From JAFAFN01 sp963707555 (lineage in GTDB: Bacteria > Actinomycetota > Acidimicrobiia > Acidimicrobiales > Microtrichaceae): a stretch of DNA of 64,000 nt. Under the pieces are notes generated by a model. That model saw nothing but the letters and a program-made list of their open reading frames with translations, did no database searches and was not told where the DNA came from. Shown piece after piece: positions 47,539-57,120 of the stretch. Position numbers and translations under genes: made by a program. The number at the start of each line of letters is the position of its first letter. Within the stretch, counting starts at the first letter, position 1. The stretch lies in assembly GCA_963707555.1 (NCBI GenBank), contig CAVPQM010000002.1, positions 124,001 to 188,000 of the forward strand, given 5' to 3'.

Positions 47539-49548
47539 ATGAAGCCGCAGCTGACGATCGAACAGGCACAGAAGGTCGTGAGCTTCTTCGCTCCGCTGGC
47601 CAGCTCACCCGGTGCCCCGCTCGAGACCTCGGAGCTGCTCCGGTCGCTGCGGCCGTCGCTGATGCCCCACGACTCCGTCCAGCAGGGACTGGCCAGCGGC
47701 GTCGCCGTCCTCATGGCACGCGGCGTCACTGCGAAGGTCAACCTCACCGCCGACCGCGTCACGCCGAACAAGGACTCACTCGTGCAGCGTGTCGGCGTGC
47801 GCGCCGCCATCGCCGGCGCGGCGTACGCAGCCCGACGCCTGCCCGACGAGGACGACACCGCGTTCCCGGCCGCCATCACCCGCCTCGCCGGCGAGTTGAT
47901 CGAGGGTGGCGCACTCGGCGGCATCGTCTACGAGCTCGCATCCGCGGCCCAGCGACGCACGATCAGCACCAAACGCGGTGCGCTGATCAGCATCGGCGTG
48001 ACGACCGCATCCGTCGGCTTCGGTCTCTACAAGTCCCGCCAGTACCTCGCCGAACGACGCGACTTCTTCACCGAGGACTTCGACAAGCTGCCCCTCACGC
48101 TGCCGAAGTCTTTGGCGGTCAGCGCCGGCATGACCGGCTTCGGTACGGGTGTGGTCTACACCTACCGGGGCACCAGGAAGGGCTTCGAGAAGTTCTTCGG
48201 CCCGGGCATCGTGCACACCGCTCTGGCACGATCGGTCAACGCCACCGCGTGGGCCGCCGGGCTGACCGGCCTGTACTGGGCCGGCATCTCCTACGTCGGA
48301 CGCTCGAACGAGAAGATCGAACCCGGTTACTCCGAGCCGCCCACCACCCCACTGGTGTCGGGCAGCAAGGAGAGCATCGTCCGCTTCGAGGACCTCGGGC
48401 AGCAGGGGCGGCGCTTCGTCACCGACGTCGTCACCCCCGAGCTCATCGAGTCCACCATGGGCGAGCCCGCGGTCGCGCACCCGATCCGGGTGTACGTCGG
48501 CTTCGACGGCCAGCCGCTCTACCCGAGCGGCCGCAGCGAGGCGGCGCTCGAGGAGCTCGAGCGGACCGGCGCCTACGAGCGCGACACGCTGCTGCTCGTC
48601 TCCCCGACCGGCACCGGCTGGGTCGACCACACCATGATCGAGTCGGCGGAGTTCTTCACCCGCGGCGACATCGCCACGGTGTGCATCCAGTACGGCCGCT
48701 TCCCGTCGTTCCTGTCGCTGCAGAAGGTGCGCGCCGGTCGGCAGCAGTTCCGCCAGCTGGTCTGGGGCGTGCGCCAGCGACTGCAGGGCATGGCGCCCGA
48801 GGACCGGCCGAGGGTCCTGGTGTTCGGCGAGAGCCTGGGCGCGTGGGCGTCGTCCGACGTCATCATGAAGCAGGGCATCGCCGGCCTCGACCACTACGGC
48901 ATCGACCGCGCGCTCTGGTTCGGCATGCCACAGCTGGCACGGTGGTCCGCCGCCGGGCTCTACCGCCCGGGTCAGCTGACCCCCGCCGGGACCGTCGGCG
49001 TGTTCGACCGGTGGGAGGAGCTCGAGCAGCTCAGCCCCGAACAGCGTGACGACCTGCGCATCGTGCAGCTCAGTCACGACAACGATCCGATCACGCTGGT
49101 CACCCCGACGCTGCTCTACCGCAAGCCGGAGTGGCTCGGCGAGGAACGTGGTCGTGGCGTGCCCGCCGGTCAGCACTGGACACCCGGCGTCACGTTCATC
49201 CAGACACTCGTCGACGCGGCGAACGCCATGCGCAACTCGCCCGGCGAGTTCCGCTCCACCGGTCACGACTACCGCGCCGACACCGCGCGATTCGTCGCCG
49301 AGGGCTACCGCCTGCCCTACACCGAGGAGCAGCTCGAGTCGGTCGAGAAGATCCTGCGGGCACTCGAGGTCGAGCGGGCGGCTCGCATGAAGCCCCCGGC
49401 CGCGGCCGAGGAGCAGCCGATCGCCCCTCCCGCCCAGCGCACCGAGCGCCACGCGAAGAGCACGCACCACCTGCCACGTCTGCACGGCACGCACACCGGC
49501 GGTGCGCGGTGGCTGGACGCGCTCTCCGGCGCCAACCACAAGGGCTGA
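47539..49548 (+). CDS. Membrane alpha/beta-hydrolase (Abhydrolase_9)
   Basis: 669 residues. The N-terminal half has weakly hydrophobic helices (GALISIGVTTASVGFGLY, SLAVSAGMTGFGTGVVYTY, ARSVNATAWAAGLTGLYWAG). The C-terminal half matches the Abhydrolase_9/DUF2319 family: HPIRVYVGFDGQPLYPSGRS, EELERTGAYERDTLLLVSPT, GTGWVDHTMIESAEFF, and the nucleophile elbow VLVFGESLGAWASS with the catalytic Ser. SHDNDPITL probably supplies the Asp, and GQHWTPGVTF or STGHDYRAD the His. Family members are actinobacterial and of unknown substrate, possibly lipids or cell-envelope esters. The tail is Ala/Pro/His-rich. Confidence 0.8.
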   Translation: MKPQLTIEQAQKVVSFFAPLASSPGAPLETSELLRSLRPSLMPHDSVQQGLASGVAVLMARGVTAKVNLTADRVTPNKDSLVQRVGVRAAIAGAAYAARRLPDEDDTAFPAAITRLAGELIEGGALGGIVYELASAAQRRTISTKRGALISIGVTTASVGFGLYKSRQYLAERRDFFTEDFDKLPLTLPKSLAVSAGMTGFGTGVVYTYRGTRKGFEKFFGPGIVHTALARSVNATAWAAGLTGLYWAGISYVGRSNEKIEPGYSEPPTTPLVSGSKESIVRFEDLGQQGRRFVTDVVTPELIESTMGEPAVAHPIRVYVGFDGQPLYPSGRSEAALEELERTGAYERDTLLLVSPTGTGWVDHTMIESAEFFTRGDIATVCIQYGRFPSFLSLQKVRAGRQQFRQLVWGVRQRLQGMAPEDRPRVLVFGESLGAWASSDVIMKQGIAGLDHYGIDRALWFGMPQLARWSAAGLYRPGQLTPAGTVGVFDRWEELEQLSPEQRDDLRIVQLSHDNDPITLVTPTLLYRKPEWLGEERGRGVPAGQHWTPGVTFIQTLVDAANAMRNSPGEFRSTGHDYRADTARFVAEGYRLPYTEEQLESVEKILRALEVERAARMKPPAAAEEQPIAPPAQRTERHAKSTHHLPRLHGTHTGGARWLDALSGANHKG

Positions 49549-49595
49549 ACGACCGCTCACCGGTCGCCACGGCACCGGTCACCCCAGAACGTTCC

Positions 49596-49632
49596 CGATC
49601 GCGGAGCGGCCGCTGAGGCCGCGCCGCGATCG
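49596..49632. terminator. Bidirectional terminator hairpin
   Basis: A 9-base stem (cgatcgcgg/ccgcgatcg), one mismatch, then a 5-base stem (gcggc/gccgc) with a 7-base loop, between convergent stops at 49548 and 49645. Confidence 0.7.
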
Positions 49633-49644
49633 TGACGTCGAACC

Positions 49645-50415
49645 TCAGGCGACCTGGTCGACCTGCGACGGCTGGGCCTTGTAGGTCGCGAGCTTCTGTG
49701 CCCGCTTCCAGACGCCCCTGTAGTACTCGCGCACTGCCAGACCCAGGTCGATCGGCTCCGAGAGCACGGTCGTCCCGGCGCCGGCGCTGGTGGCGATGCC
49801 ACCGATCTGCAGGACCCGGTCGTCGTTGATGACGTGGCGGTCGTGCACCTGCGACGCAGGGGCGACACGCAGACGCAGCTTCGTGTCGCGACGCGAGAGC
49901 GACCGGACGTAGTCGACGAGGTCGTCCAGATCGGCCTCGGTCAACCGGTCGCTCACGAGCACCCGGGTCACCGAGGTGTGCGTCACCAGGTACTCGAGCT
50001 GCGGACGACGGCAGTACGGGTCGACCACCAGCGGCTGGTCCAGCGCAGCGATGCGCCCGACGACCCGGGCGAACGCCAACGGGTCACTCGAGCGGAGATC
50101 GGTCTCGAGCACTTCGAACAGCGGCGTGTCCTCGGGGTGCAGACCGAGCGCGTTCACCACGACCCGACCCATCTCGGTCGGCACGATGCGCTCTCCGGTG
50201 GCCACCTCGATCAGCCCTCGACGCTCCAATGACGCCACGGCCCCCTCGCTGAAATCGACGTCGCGACCGGTCAGACCGGACACGACCGCGAGTGCGGCGG
50301 GACGACGGGGCTCGGCGAGACGCCGGAGCTCCTTGCGCGTCGGCGTACCGCCGACCTCGAACAGACGCACAGCCCACAGCAGGAGACGGTGCGACTCCTC
50401 ATCCAGAAGATCCAT
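49645..50415 (-). CDS. Winged-helix protein with PLD-like C-terminal domain
   Basis: 256 residues from the ATG at 50415. Residues 1-95 form a winged-helix-like domain (HRLLLWAVRLFEVGGTPTRK, VASLERRGLIEVATGERIVP). The second half (LAFARVVGRIAALDQPLVVD, RVLVSDRLTEADLDDLVDYV, LRLRVAPASQVHDRHVINDD, RVLQIGGIATS) resembles the phospholipase-D-type fold used as a stand-alone module in regulators, with HDRH where an active HxK motif would be. It is probably a regulator or nucleic-acid protein and not a phospholipase. No family name is certain. Last gene of a minus-strand group. Confidence 0.6.
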   Translation of the reverse strand: MDLLDEESHRLLLWAVRLFEVGGTPTRKELRRLAEPRRPAALAVVSGLTGRDVDFSEGAVASLERRGLIEVATGERIVPTEMGRVVVNALGLHPEDTPLFEVLETDLRSSDPLAFARVVGRIAALDQPLVVDPYCRRPQLEYLVTHTSVTRVLVSDRLTEADLDDLVDYVRSLSRRDTKLRLRVAPASQVHDRHVINDDRVLQIGGIATSAGAGTTVLSEPIDLGLAVREYYRGVWKRAQKLATYKAQPSQVDQVA

Positions 50416-50504
50416 GCGCTCCACGCTAGAGGCGTGGGGGCGTCGATCGACTGATCCCCCGGCGACGGATCCGGTGCCGTTCGCGTCACGCTCGGCGACT
50501 CCGA

Positions 50505-51113
50505 TCAGCGCAGGTGTGACGTCTCGTTGAACAGGTCGAGCACCGGACGCCCGCCACGGACGAGGGCGCGACTGATCGACGCGGTGTCGAGGTGGGTGCG
50601 CCAACAGACCTCGTCGCTCACACCGAGGGCCCAGGCCGCCGCCGCCTTGATCGGTGAGACATGTGTCACCAGAACGATGGTGCCGGGTTCGTCCAGGCGA
50701 CCGGCCCACTCGGTGCACGCGTCGCGGACCCGGCGACCCAGGGCGGCGATCGACTCCCCACCGGGCGGAGCGAACGTCAGGTCGGACTGCCAGCGCTGCC
50801 ACACGTCGACGGGTACGTCGGACACGGGCGTACCGTCGTACTCGCCGTAGTCGAGCTCGATGAGCCGGTCGTCGATCGTGATCGGGTGACCGAAGGCCTC
50901 GGCGGTCTCGCGGGTGCGCTGCAGGGGGCTCGAGACGACACCCAGGATGCGACCGAAGGCGCCCGAGGCGACCGACTCGGCGAGGGCGGCCGCCTGCAGT
51001 CGCCCGGTGTCGTCGAGCGGCGGATCCTCGCGACCCAGGAGCAGCCCTCGTGCGTTCGCCGCGGTGCGCCCGTGGCGCACCAGGAGCAGGGAACGGGCGT
51101 CACCGGTGCTCAC
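50505..51113 (-). CDS. Histidine phosphatase family protein
   Basis: 202 residues. Catalytic LLVRHGRTAANARGLLLG (the RHG motif with phospho-His), SSPLQRTRETAEAFG, the acid LIELDYGEYDGTPV and the second His in VLVTHVSPIKAAAAWALG. It matches the cobC/acid-phosphatase branch. In mycobacteria the homologue is fused to an RNase H domain (Rv2228c type) and follows a C4 zinc-ribbon gene; here only the phosphatase part is present. The GTG start at 51113 overlaps the membrane-protein stop (GTGA). Confidence 0.85.
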   Translation of the reverse strand: MSTGDARSLLLVRHGRTAANARGLLLGREDPPLDDTGRLQAAALAESVASGAFGRILGVVSSPLQRTRETAEAFGHPITIDDRLIELDYGEYDGTPVSDVPVDVWQRWQSDLTFAPPGGESIAALGRRVRDACTEWAGRLDEPGTIVLVTHVSPIKAAAAWALGVSDEVCWRTHLDTASISRALVRGGRPVLDLFNETSHLR

Positions 51114-51637
51114 GAACGGCCTCGCCCGCCGGGTGCGCCGCCGCGAGGACCGGCGGGACCGCCCATGATCGAGCGGTCCAGCTGCCCGGTGCGCACGAAG
51201 CGCGAGCGACGCTCGGCGTCGTCGAGCCCGAACCGGCGGTACGCCCACCACCCGACGGCCAGGCCGATCACGTCGAGCACCAGGCTCAGGAGACCACGTG
51301 AGAGCTCGGGAGCGGATCCGGGCGAGAAGTCGAGGCCGAGGAAGGGCCACCAGAACGTCTCGGTCCTGGTCCACGCGAAGTCCAGGACGATGTGCAGGTA
51401 CAGACCGATCGGCAGGCCGAGCCAGCGTCGGCGCACGAGTCGACGCTTCGACGTCGCGAGCATGACCACCGCGAGCACCAGGGTCGGGAACAGGAGCGAG
51501 TGCATCGGTCCGGCACCGAAGGGGATCTCGATCACCGGCAGCACGGCGCCGAGCGCGACCAGGCGGTAGTCGAGCGCGGGACTCTGGAAGACCGCCCAGG
51601 TGAGCACCACCGACAGCACTGCGAACCAGATGATCAT
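51110..51637 (-). CDS. Membrane protein, YdjM/DUF457-like
   Basis: 175 residues. Hydrophobic segments MIIWFAVLSVVLTWAVFQ, LVALGAVLPVIEIPFG, LLFPTLVLAVVMLATS and LSLVLDVIGLAVGWWAYRRF. The His and Asp residues in HSLLFP and GLYLHIVLDFAW resemble those of membrane-bound metal-dependent hydrolases of the YdjM/DUF457 type, which lie at the membrane with a possible metal site. The tail is Gly/Arg-rich. It lies between the zinc-ribbon and phosphatase genes, 28 bases after the former. Confidence 0.7.
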   Translation of the reverse strand: MIIWFAVLSVVLTWAVFQSPALDYRLVALGAVLPVIEIPFGAGPMHSLLFPTLVLAVVMLATSKRRLVRRRWLGLPIGLYLHIVLDFAWTRTETFWWPFLGLDFSPGSAPELSRGLLSLVLDVIGLAVGWWAYRRFGLDDAERRSRFVRTGQLDRSIMGGPAGPRGGAPGGRGRS

Positions 51638-51665
51638 CGGCGACCGACCACCTGCGGCGACCGGC

Positions 51666-52380
51666 TCAACGCACGAGCATCCGGAAGCACTCCGGACAGG
51701 TCACGACCTCGTCCTCGGGAGCCCGGCGAAGCGCGGCCAGGTCGGCCGACGGGATCTCGAGGTGGCAACCCTCGCACCGGGCACCGTGCAGTCGGGCCAC
51801 GGCGATGCCGCCCAGCTGACCGCGCAGCTCCTCGTACGACGCCAGCAGGTCGGCCGAGACGCCGGCGGCGGCTTCGGCCCGCTCCGCGCGGGTCCGATCG
51901 ACGGTCACGTCGATCTCCGCCTGCGCGACCGCGATGCGTTCGTGCACCGCGGCGATGGCCGCAGCGATCGAGTCGACCACGGCGCTGGCGCTCACGCAGC
52001 TCCGCCTCGATCGGCTCGGCGACCTCCATCAGTTCGATCGCCTGCTCCTCGAGGGCTGCCTGGCGCACCTTCAGCGTGGCGTGCTCCTCCTGGAGCGACT
52101 CGAGCTCCTTGTGGGCGACGACCGTGCCGTCGTACAGCGAGCGGTCGATCTCGGACGCCTTCGTCTCGAGCTGCGACGCGTGCTCCTCGGCGGCGCGTTC
52201 GTCGTCGCGCACGACGTTCAGCCGTGCGGTCGTCTCCGACACCGCCGACGCAGCGGCCGCCGCGTCGCGTTCCAGCTGGGCGAGCTCGGTGAACTCGGGC
52301 AGCGTCGCTCGTCGATGGATGAGCTGATCGATGGTGGTGTCCAGTTCCTGGACACCGAGGAGCTGCTCGAAGATCGACAC
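51666..52380 (-). CDS. C4-type zinc-ribbon coiled-coil protein (one frameshift)
   Basis: About 237 residues. From the GTG at 52380 (SIFEQLLGVQELDTTIDQLI) a long antiparallel coiled coil runs to about residue 165, interrupted by one shift near 51995. The C-terminus carries a four-Cys zinc ribbon (ARCEGCHLEIPSADLA and VTCPECFRMLVR). This is the family of mycobacterial Rv2229c, sometimes called CT398/CdsZ-like, conserved next to a phosphatase or RNase H gene as here. The role may be in RNA or transcription-related processes. It is followed by the YdjM-like gene. Confidence 0.82.
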
Positions 52381-52408
52381 ACCCGCACCATAGGCCGCGA
52401 CCCCGTGG

Positions 52409-54598
52409 TCACTCGCCGTCGTCGCCACCGCCACCGCCACCGCCGTCGCCACCGCCGTCGTCTCCGCCACCGCCGTCGGACGGCGAGGAGTCGCTCGGCG
52501 CCGAGGTGGCCGGCGCGGATGTCGTCGCGGTCGTGCCGCTGGAGCCGCGGCTGCTCGAACCGGACCGCTTGGTCGACGTCGACTTCTTCGAGGAGCTCGA
52601 GGACGAGCCGTACTGCCTCCACGGGTCCGAGATCGACGACCGCGACCCGTAGCTGTCCGGCGGCGTGAAGTCCGTGACCGGCATGTCCTCGAGGTAGCCG
52701 CTCATGAACTCGTTCCAGACCTTCGCCGCAGTGCTGCCGCCCTGGACCTTTCCGCCGCGCATCTCGCACTGGCACGACGGGTCACCGATCCACACCGCCG
52801 TCGACAGCTCGGGGGTGAACCCGACGAACCAGACATCCGCGTTGATGCCGCCGTCGGCTTCGTTCGTGCCGGTCTTGCCTGCCGCGGGCCGACGGTCCGG
52901 CAGCGATCCGCCCTTGTAGGTGCCACCGGTGAAGACGGCCTCGAGTGCGACGGTCGCCTGGCGTGCGGAGTTCACCGAGATCGCCTGATCCGCGGACGGC
53001 TGGAACTCGTAGAGCACGTTGCCGTCGCGGTCCTCGACCTTGGTCACGAAGTGCGGCGGGTTGAACTTGCCGTCGTTCGCGATCGCCGCATACGCCGCGG
53101 CCATCTCGAGGGGCCGGACGTCGACACCGCCCCCGAGCGTCATCGACTTCACCGGCTTCGTGTTCTCGAGGGTGTTGATGCCGAGCTTCTTCGCGACGTC
53201 GATCACCTTCTGACCGCCCACCGCTTCCTGCAGGCGGACGAACGCGCAGTTGTTCGACGAGGCAGTCGCCCGGATCAGGTCGAGGGAGCCGCCCTTGCAG
53301 CCCGACGGCCACGTCGTGGTCGACGACGGCAGTTCCCAGTCGTCGTAGAGCGCCCGCGGCGCCGGCGCCGCGGAGATCGTGTCGCGGACGGTGTGACCGT
53401 CCTCGAGCGCGGCGAGCAGCGTGAAGGTCTTGAACGAGGAACCCGGGCTCCGGCCTCCGGCGGGAAGGGCGACCTCGACCAGGCCCTTGCCCTCGATGTT
53501 CGTCTCGCCGACCACGGCTCGCACCGCTCCGGTCGCGGGTTCCACCGAGGCGACGACCGCGACGGTCGACGGGTTCCGCTCCTTGATCGGGTTGTTCTCG
53601 GATGCGGCGACGGCGAGCATCTGTGCCCGAGGGTCCATCGTCGAGGTGATGGTGAGGCCGCCGTTGAAGATCAGGTAACGACGCAGCTCCTCGGTCGGGG
53701 CGAGCCACTCGGCCCTGAGCAGCTCGTCACGGATGCGTCGTTCGAAGTACGTGAGGTCCCGTGCGCTGGCCGACGACGCGACCGTCTGGGCCTCGGTCGG
53801 CAGCGGAGCCAGCGCGATCAGGTCCGCTTCGTCCTGGGTCACCAGGTCCTGTTCGACCATCCGGAGCAGGACGACGTTGCGACGTTCGAGGGCGACCTCC
53901 GGGTAGCGGATCGGGTCGTAGTAGTTGGGGTTCCGGATCAACGACGCGATGACGGCCGCCTCGGCGTAGTCGATCTCGGATGCCGGCTTGCCGAAGTAGA
54001 CCTGCGAGGCGGCCTCGACGCCATAGGCGCCGCGACCCAGGTAGACGAGGTTCAGGTACTGCTCGAGGATCCGGTTCTTGCAGTCGACCTTGGGGACGTC
54101 CTTGCAGAACTGGTTCTCGAGCTGGATCGCCAGGCTCGCCTCCTTCACCTTCCTCGTCAGGGTCTGTTCGTTGCCGACGAGCGACAACTTGACGAGCTGC
54201 TGGGTGATCGTCGATCCGCCCTGTGAGATGCCCCCGGCCTCGGAGTTGGCGCGCACCGCGCGCAGCACCGACTTCGCGCTCACGCCGTCGTGTCGGTAGA
54301 AGTCCGCGTCCTCGACCGCGAGCACGGTCTCGCGCAGCTCGTCGGAGACCTGATCGAGGGTCACGACGCGTCGGTTCTCGGCGCCGACGAGACCGCCCGC
54401 GGGCTGGCCGTACATGTCGAGGATCTTGGAGCCCTCGGGCAGCTGCGGCAGCGCGATGTTGGACGCCGGCTCGAACGACGCGGCGTGGCGCATCTCGCCG
54501 ATCTGGGGCAACAGCTGCGCGCCGATCAGACCGATCGCGCACACACCGGCAACGACGATCAACGAGAAGCGGAGGAGCAGGGAGGCGGTTCGCGACAT
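52409..54598 (-). CDS. Class A penicillin-binding protein
   Basis: Bifunctional peptidoglycan synthase, 729 residues. An N-terminal membrane anchor (LLLRFSLIVVAGVCAIGLIG), then a GT51 glycosyltransferase with the catalytic Glu in VEDADFYRHDGVS and GGSTITQQLVK. The transpeptidase has SPGSSFKTF (SxxK nucleophile), ASSNNC (SxN) and AAGKTGTNEADG (KTG). The C-terminal tail is Ser/Lys/Thr-rich, ending in Gly-Asp repeats (GGGGDDGGGDGGG) encoded by simple repeats near 52430-52490, likely a disordered outer tail. ATG at 54598. Divergent from the oxidoreductase gene. Confidence 0.92.
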   Translation of the reverse strand: MSRTASLLLRFSLIVVAGVCAIGLIGAQLLPQIGEMRHAASFEPASNIALPQLPEGSKILDMYGQPAGGLVGAENRRVVTLDQVSDELRETVLAVEDADFYRHDGVSAKSVLRAVRANSEAGGISQGGSTITQQLVKLSLVGNEQTLTRKVKEASLAIQLENQFCKDVPKVDCKNRILEQYLNLVYLGRGAYGVEAASQVYFGKPASEIDYAEAAVIASLIRNPNYYDPIRYPEVALERRNVVLLRMVEQDLVTQDEADLIALAPLPTEAQTVASSASARDLTYFERRIRDELLRAEWLAPTEELRRYLIFNGGLTITSTMDPRAQMLAVAASENNPIKERNPSTVAVVASVEPATGAVRAVVGETNIEGKGLVEVALPAGGRSPGSSFKTFTLLAALEDGHTVRDTISAAPAPRALYDDWELPSSTTTWPSGCKGGSLDLIRATASSNNCAFVRLQEAVGGQKVIDVAKKLGINTLENTKPVKSMTLGGGVDVRPLEMAAAYAAIANDGKFNPPHFVTKVEDRDGNVLYEFQPSADQAISVNSARQATVALEAVFTGGTYKGGSLPDRRPAAGKTGTNEADGGINADVWFVGFTPELSTAVWIGDPSCQCEMRGGKVQGGSTAAKVWNEFMSGYLEDMPVTDFTPPDSYGSRSSISDPWRQYGSSSSSSKKSTSTKRSGSSSRGSSGTTATTSAPATSAPSDSSPSDGGGGDDGGGDGGGGGGGDDGE

Positions 54599-54718
54599 GA
54601 CAGGCTGTACGGACGCGCTGCCCGACCGGGTGACGCCACGGCGACAGGCTATCCGTGTCCCGGCGCAGCGCCGGGGCGCCCGCACGCCGGTTCGGCGAGC
54701 ACCTGAGAAAGGACTCCG

Positions 54719-55896
54719 ATGACACAGGCAGCCAGAGGGCTCGGCCGGCTCCGCCGTCGACGCTCCGCTGCGACGGTGGCGCTCGGTGGCGCCGGGTACA
54801 TCGCCGTGGTGCACGCGCTCGCCGCGCAGTCCGCGGGCATGCGCGTCACGGCGGTCGCGTCCGACGGCGGCACTTCGGCGCGACACCTGGCGGGTGAGCT
54901 CGATGCCCGCCGGTGCCGGCCCGACGACCTCCCTGCCGGCGCCGACCTGTTGATCGTCGCCACACCTCCTGATCATCACGTCGACCTGGCGATCCAGGGC
55001 CTTGCCGCCGGCGTCGCAGTGCTCGTCGAGAAGCCCCTCGCCCCCACGCTCGCCGAAGCGGACCGTCTCGTCGACGCCGCTCGCAGCGCCGAGCGGTCCG
55101 GGTCGTCGGTGCGCATCCGATGTGCCGAGAACCTGGTGCACGCACCGTTCTGGCGCGCCACGCTCGAGCGGCGACCGTCGTTGGGCACCCTCGGCCACCT
55201 GTCGCTGCGGACCCGTCAGCCACCGCCCGACTGGGGCCACTTCACGCGCCCCCTCGACACCGGCGGCGTGCTCTTCGACCTCGGCCCACATCCGATCGCA
55301 CTCGCGCTCGGGCTCGCGGACGAACCGGTGGCCGGCGTGACAGCGCGCTGTCCTCGACCCGCGACGACGGCGCGGACGACGACGCCTCGTTGCAGATCCG
55401 CTTCGAATCGGGACTGATCGCCGAGCTCGAGGTCTCGTGGACGGCGACCACACCGCTGTGGGACGCCCAGGCAGCGAGCGACCGGGGCGTGCTGCGCATC
55501 GAGCTGCTGCCCGAGGTGCTGTTCGAACACGACGGAGAACCCGTGGCACTCCCGTCGCGTCACGAGGTCGCCGACCCGCGCCTCGAGCAGTTCGGCTACG
55601 TCGACCAGCTGCTCGACCTGCACGGCGGTGCACCCGAGCACGGCCAGGACCTGGACACGGCACGACTCGTGCTCGAGGTGATCTGCGCCGCCTACCGGTC
55701 CGCCGGACTCGGTGGCGTCGAGGTCACGCTGCCCTTCGACGGCGACCGGAGCGCGACACCGCTGTCGCTGTGGCGCGAGGGCGTCGCGCTGACCGACCGG
55801 CGCCGGCGGCAGCCGGCTGCACCCAGCCGCCCCGTCGACGATCGTGATCCGACCGAAACAGCCACGAAACACCGGGTGATGACACTCGGGCGGTGA
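54719..55896 (+). CDS. Gfo/Idh/MocA family oxidoreductase (one frameshift)
   Basis: About 392 residues. The NAD(P)-binding domain has ATVALGGAGYIAVVHALAAQ, LLIVATPPDHHVDLAIQGLA and the family block VAVLVEKPLAPTLAEADRLV (EKP). The second domain includes LDTGGVLFDLGPHPIALALG. The frame shifts near 55350, restoring SLQIRFESGLIAELEVSWTA and LEQFGYVDQLLDLHGGAPEH. Substrate unknown. The stop overlaps the hemD start by four bases (GTGA), so it is co-translated with nitrite and siroheme genes although its role there is unclear. Confidence 0.8.
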
Positions 55897-57074
55897 TCTC
55901 CACCGTGGACGAACCCAGCGCCGTCGAAGGACCCCTGCACGGCCTGGTCGTCGGGATCACCGCGGACCGTCGTGCCGAGGAGCAGGCCGAGCTGCTCCTC
56001 CGACGGGGTGCGAAGGTGGTGCACGGCCCGACGGTGCGGACGTCTGCCGCTGACCGACGGCGACGAGCTGTCGCTGGCGACCGACGCGTGCATCTCGGAG
56101 CCGCCCGACGTGGTGGTGCTCTCGACGGCGCTCGGCATCCGTGCCTGGTCCGAAGCCGCCGAGAGTCGCGGGGTGGGCGACGGCCTGGGCGAGGCGTTAC
56201 GTGACGCCCGGATCCTGGCACGAGGCCCCAAGGCGTCGGGCGCGGCGCTGACCGCCGGCTGGGACGTCGACTGGGTGTCGCCGCTGGCGAGCGCGGCGGA
56301 CATGGTCCGCGAGCTGGCCGAGATGGGCGTGACCGGTCGCCGGGTCGCGGTGCAGCTCGACGGTCGTGCCGAACCGGTGCTGGCGGACGCCGTGCGCGCC
56401 CTGGGAGCGGACGTGGTCGCCGTGCCCGTCTACCGGTGGGAGCTGCCCCGCGACGCCGACGCCTGCGAGGCGCCTGATCGAGGCGACGGTCCAGGGGACG
56501 ATCGACGCGGTCACGTTCACCTCGTCGCCGGCGGTGTGGAACACCGAGCACCTGGCGACCGCCGCCGGCCTGCGGCGATGAGTTCAGGGAGCGGCTCTCG
56601 GGCAGCGTGACCGCGGTGTGCGTCGGACCGGTCTGCGCAGCGGCGGCCACGCTGCCGGCTACACGAACATCGTCCAACCCGTCCGTGCCCGTCTCGGCTC
56701 GATGGTCAAGGCACTCGTCGCACACGTGGGCGCCCACCGGTCGGTGCTGGTGCTGGGCGCGACGGAGATCGAGGTCCGAGCAACGGCGGTCGTGGTCGAC
56801 GGCGAGCTCGTCGAGCTCACCCCACGCGAGCGGCGACGTGTTCGCCGTGCTCGCCCGACGGCCGGGTGCCGTGGTGACCAAGGGCCAGCTGCTCGCCGAG
56901 GTGTGGCGCGGCGGCGCCGACGGCCATGCCGTCGAGGTCACCGTCGGACGACTCCGCCGGCGACTCGGCTCGGCCGTCCCGATCCGCACCGTCCCGCGTC
57001 GCGGGTACCGGCTCGATCTCGGTCCCCTCACAGCGTCCCCGGCGGGGCGTGCGCACGGCGTCACCGACACGTGA
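55893..57074 (+). CDS. hemD: Uroporphyrinogen-III synthase fused to winged-helix domain (frameshifted)
   Basis: The HemD part closes hydroxymethylbilane to uroporphyrinogen III, the siroheme precursor: GLVVGITADRRAEEQAELLL, DVVVLSTALGIRAWSEAAES, RVAVQLDGRAEPVLADAVRA, VVAVPVYRWELP, IDAVTFTSSPAVWN and VTAVCVGPVCAAAAT appear in order across several frame changes (near 56040, 56470, 56580, 56640 and 56830). The C-terminus is an OmpR-type winged helix: VLARRPGAVVTKGQLLAEVW and VEVTVGRLRRRLGSAVPIRT, then VPRRGYRL. This fusion is known in actinobacterial nitrite/sulfite loci and probably adds DNA-binding control. GTG start overlaps the previous stop. Confidence 0.78.
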
Positions 57075-57120
57075 CCGCCACCCCACGGACCTGCAACAGA
57101 GGCTCCGTACGTTCGGCGCC

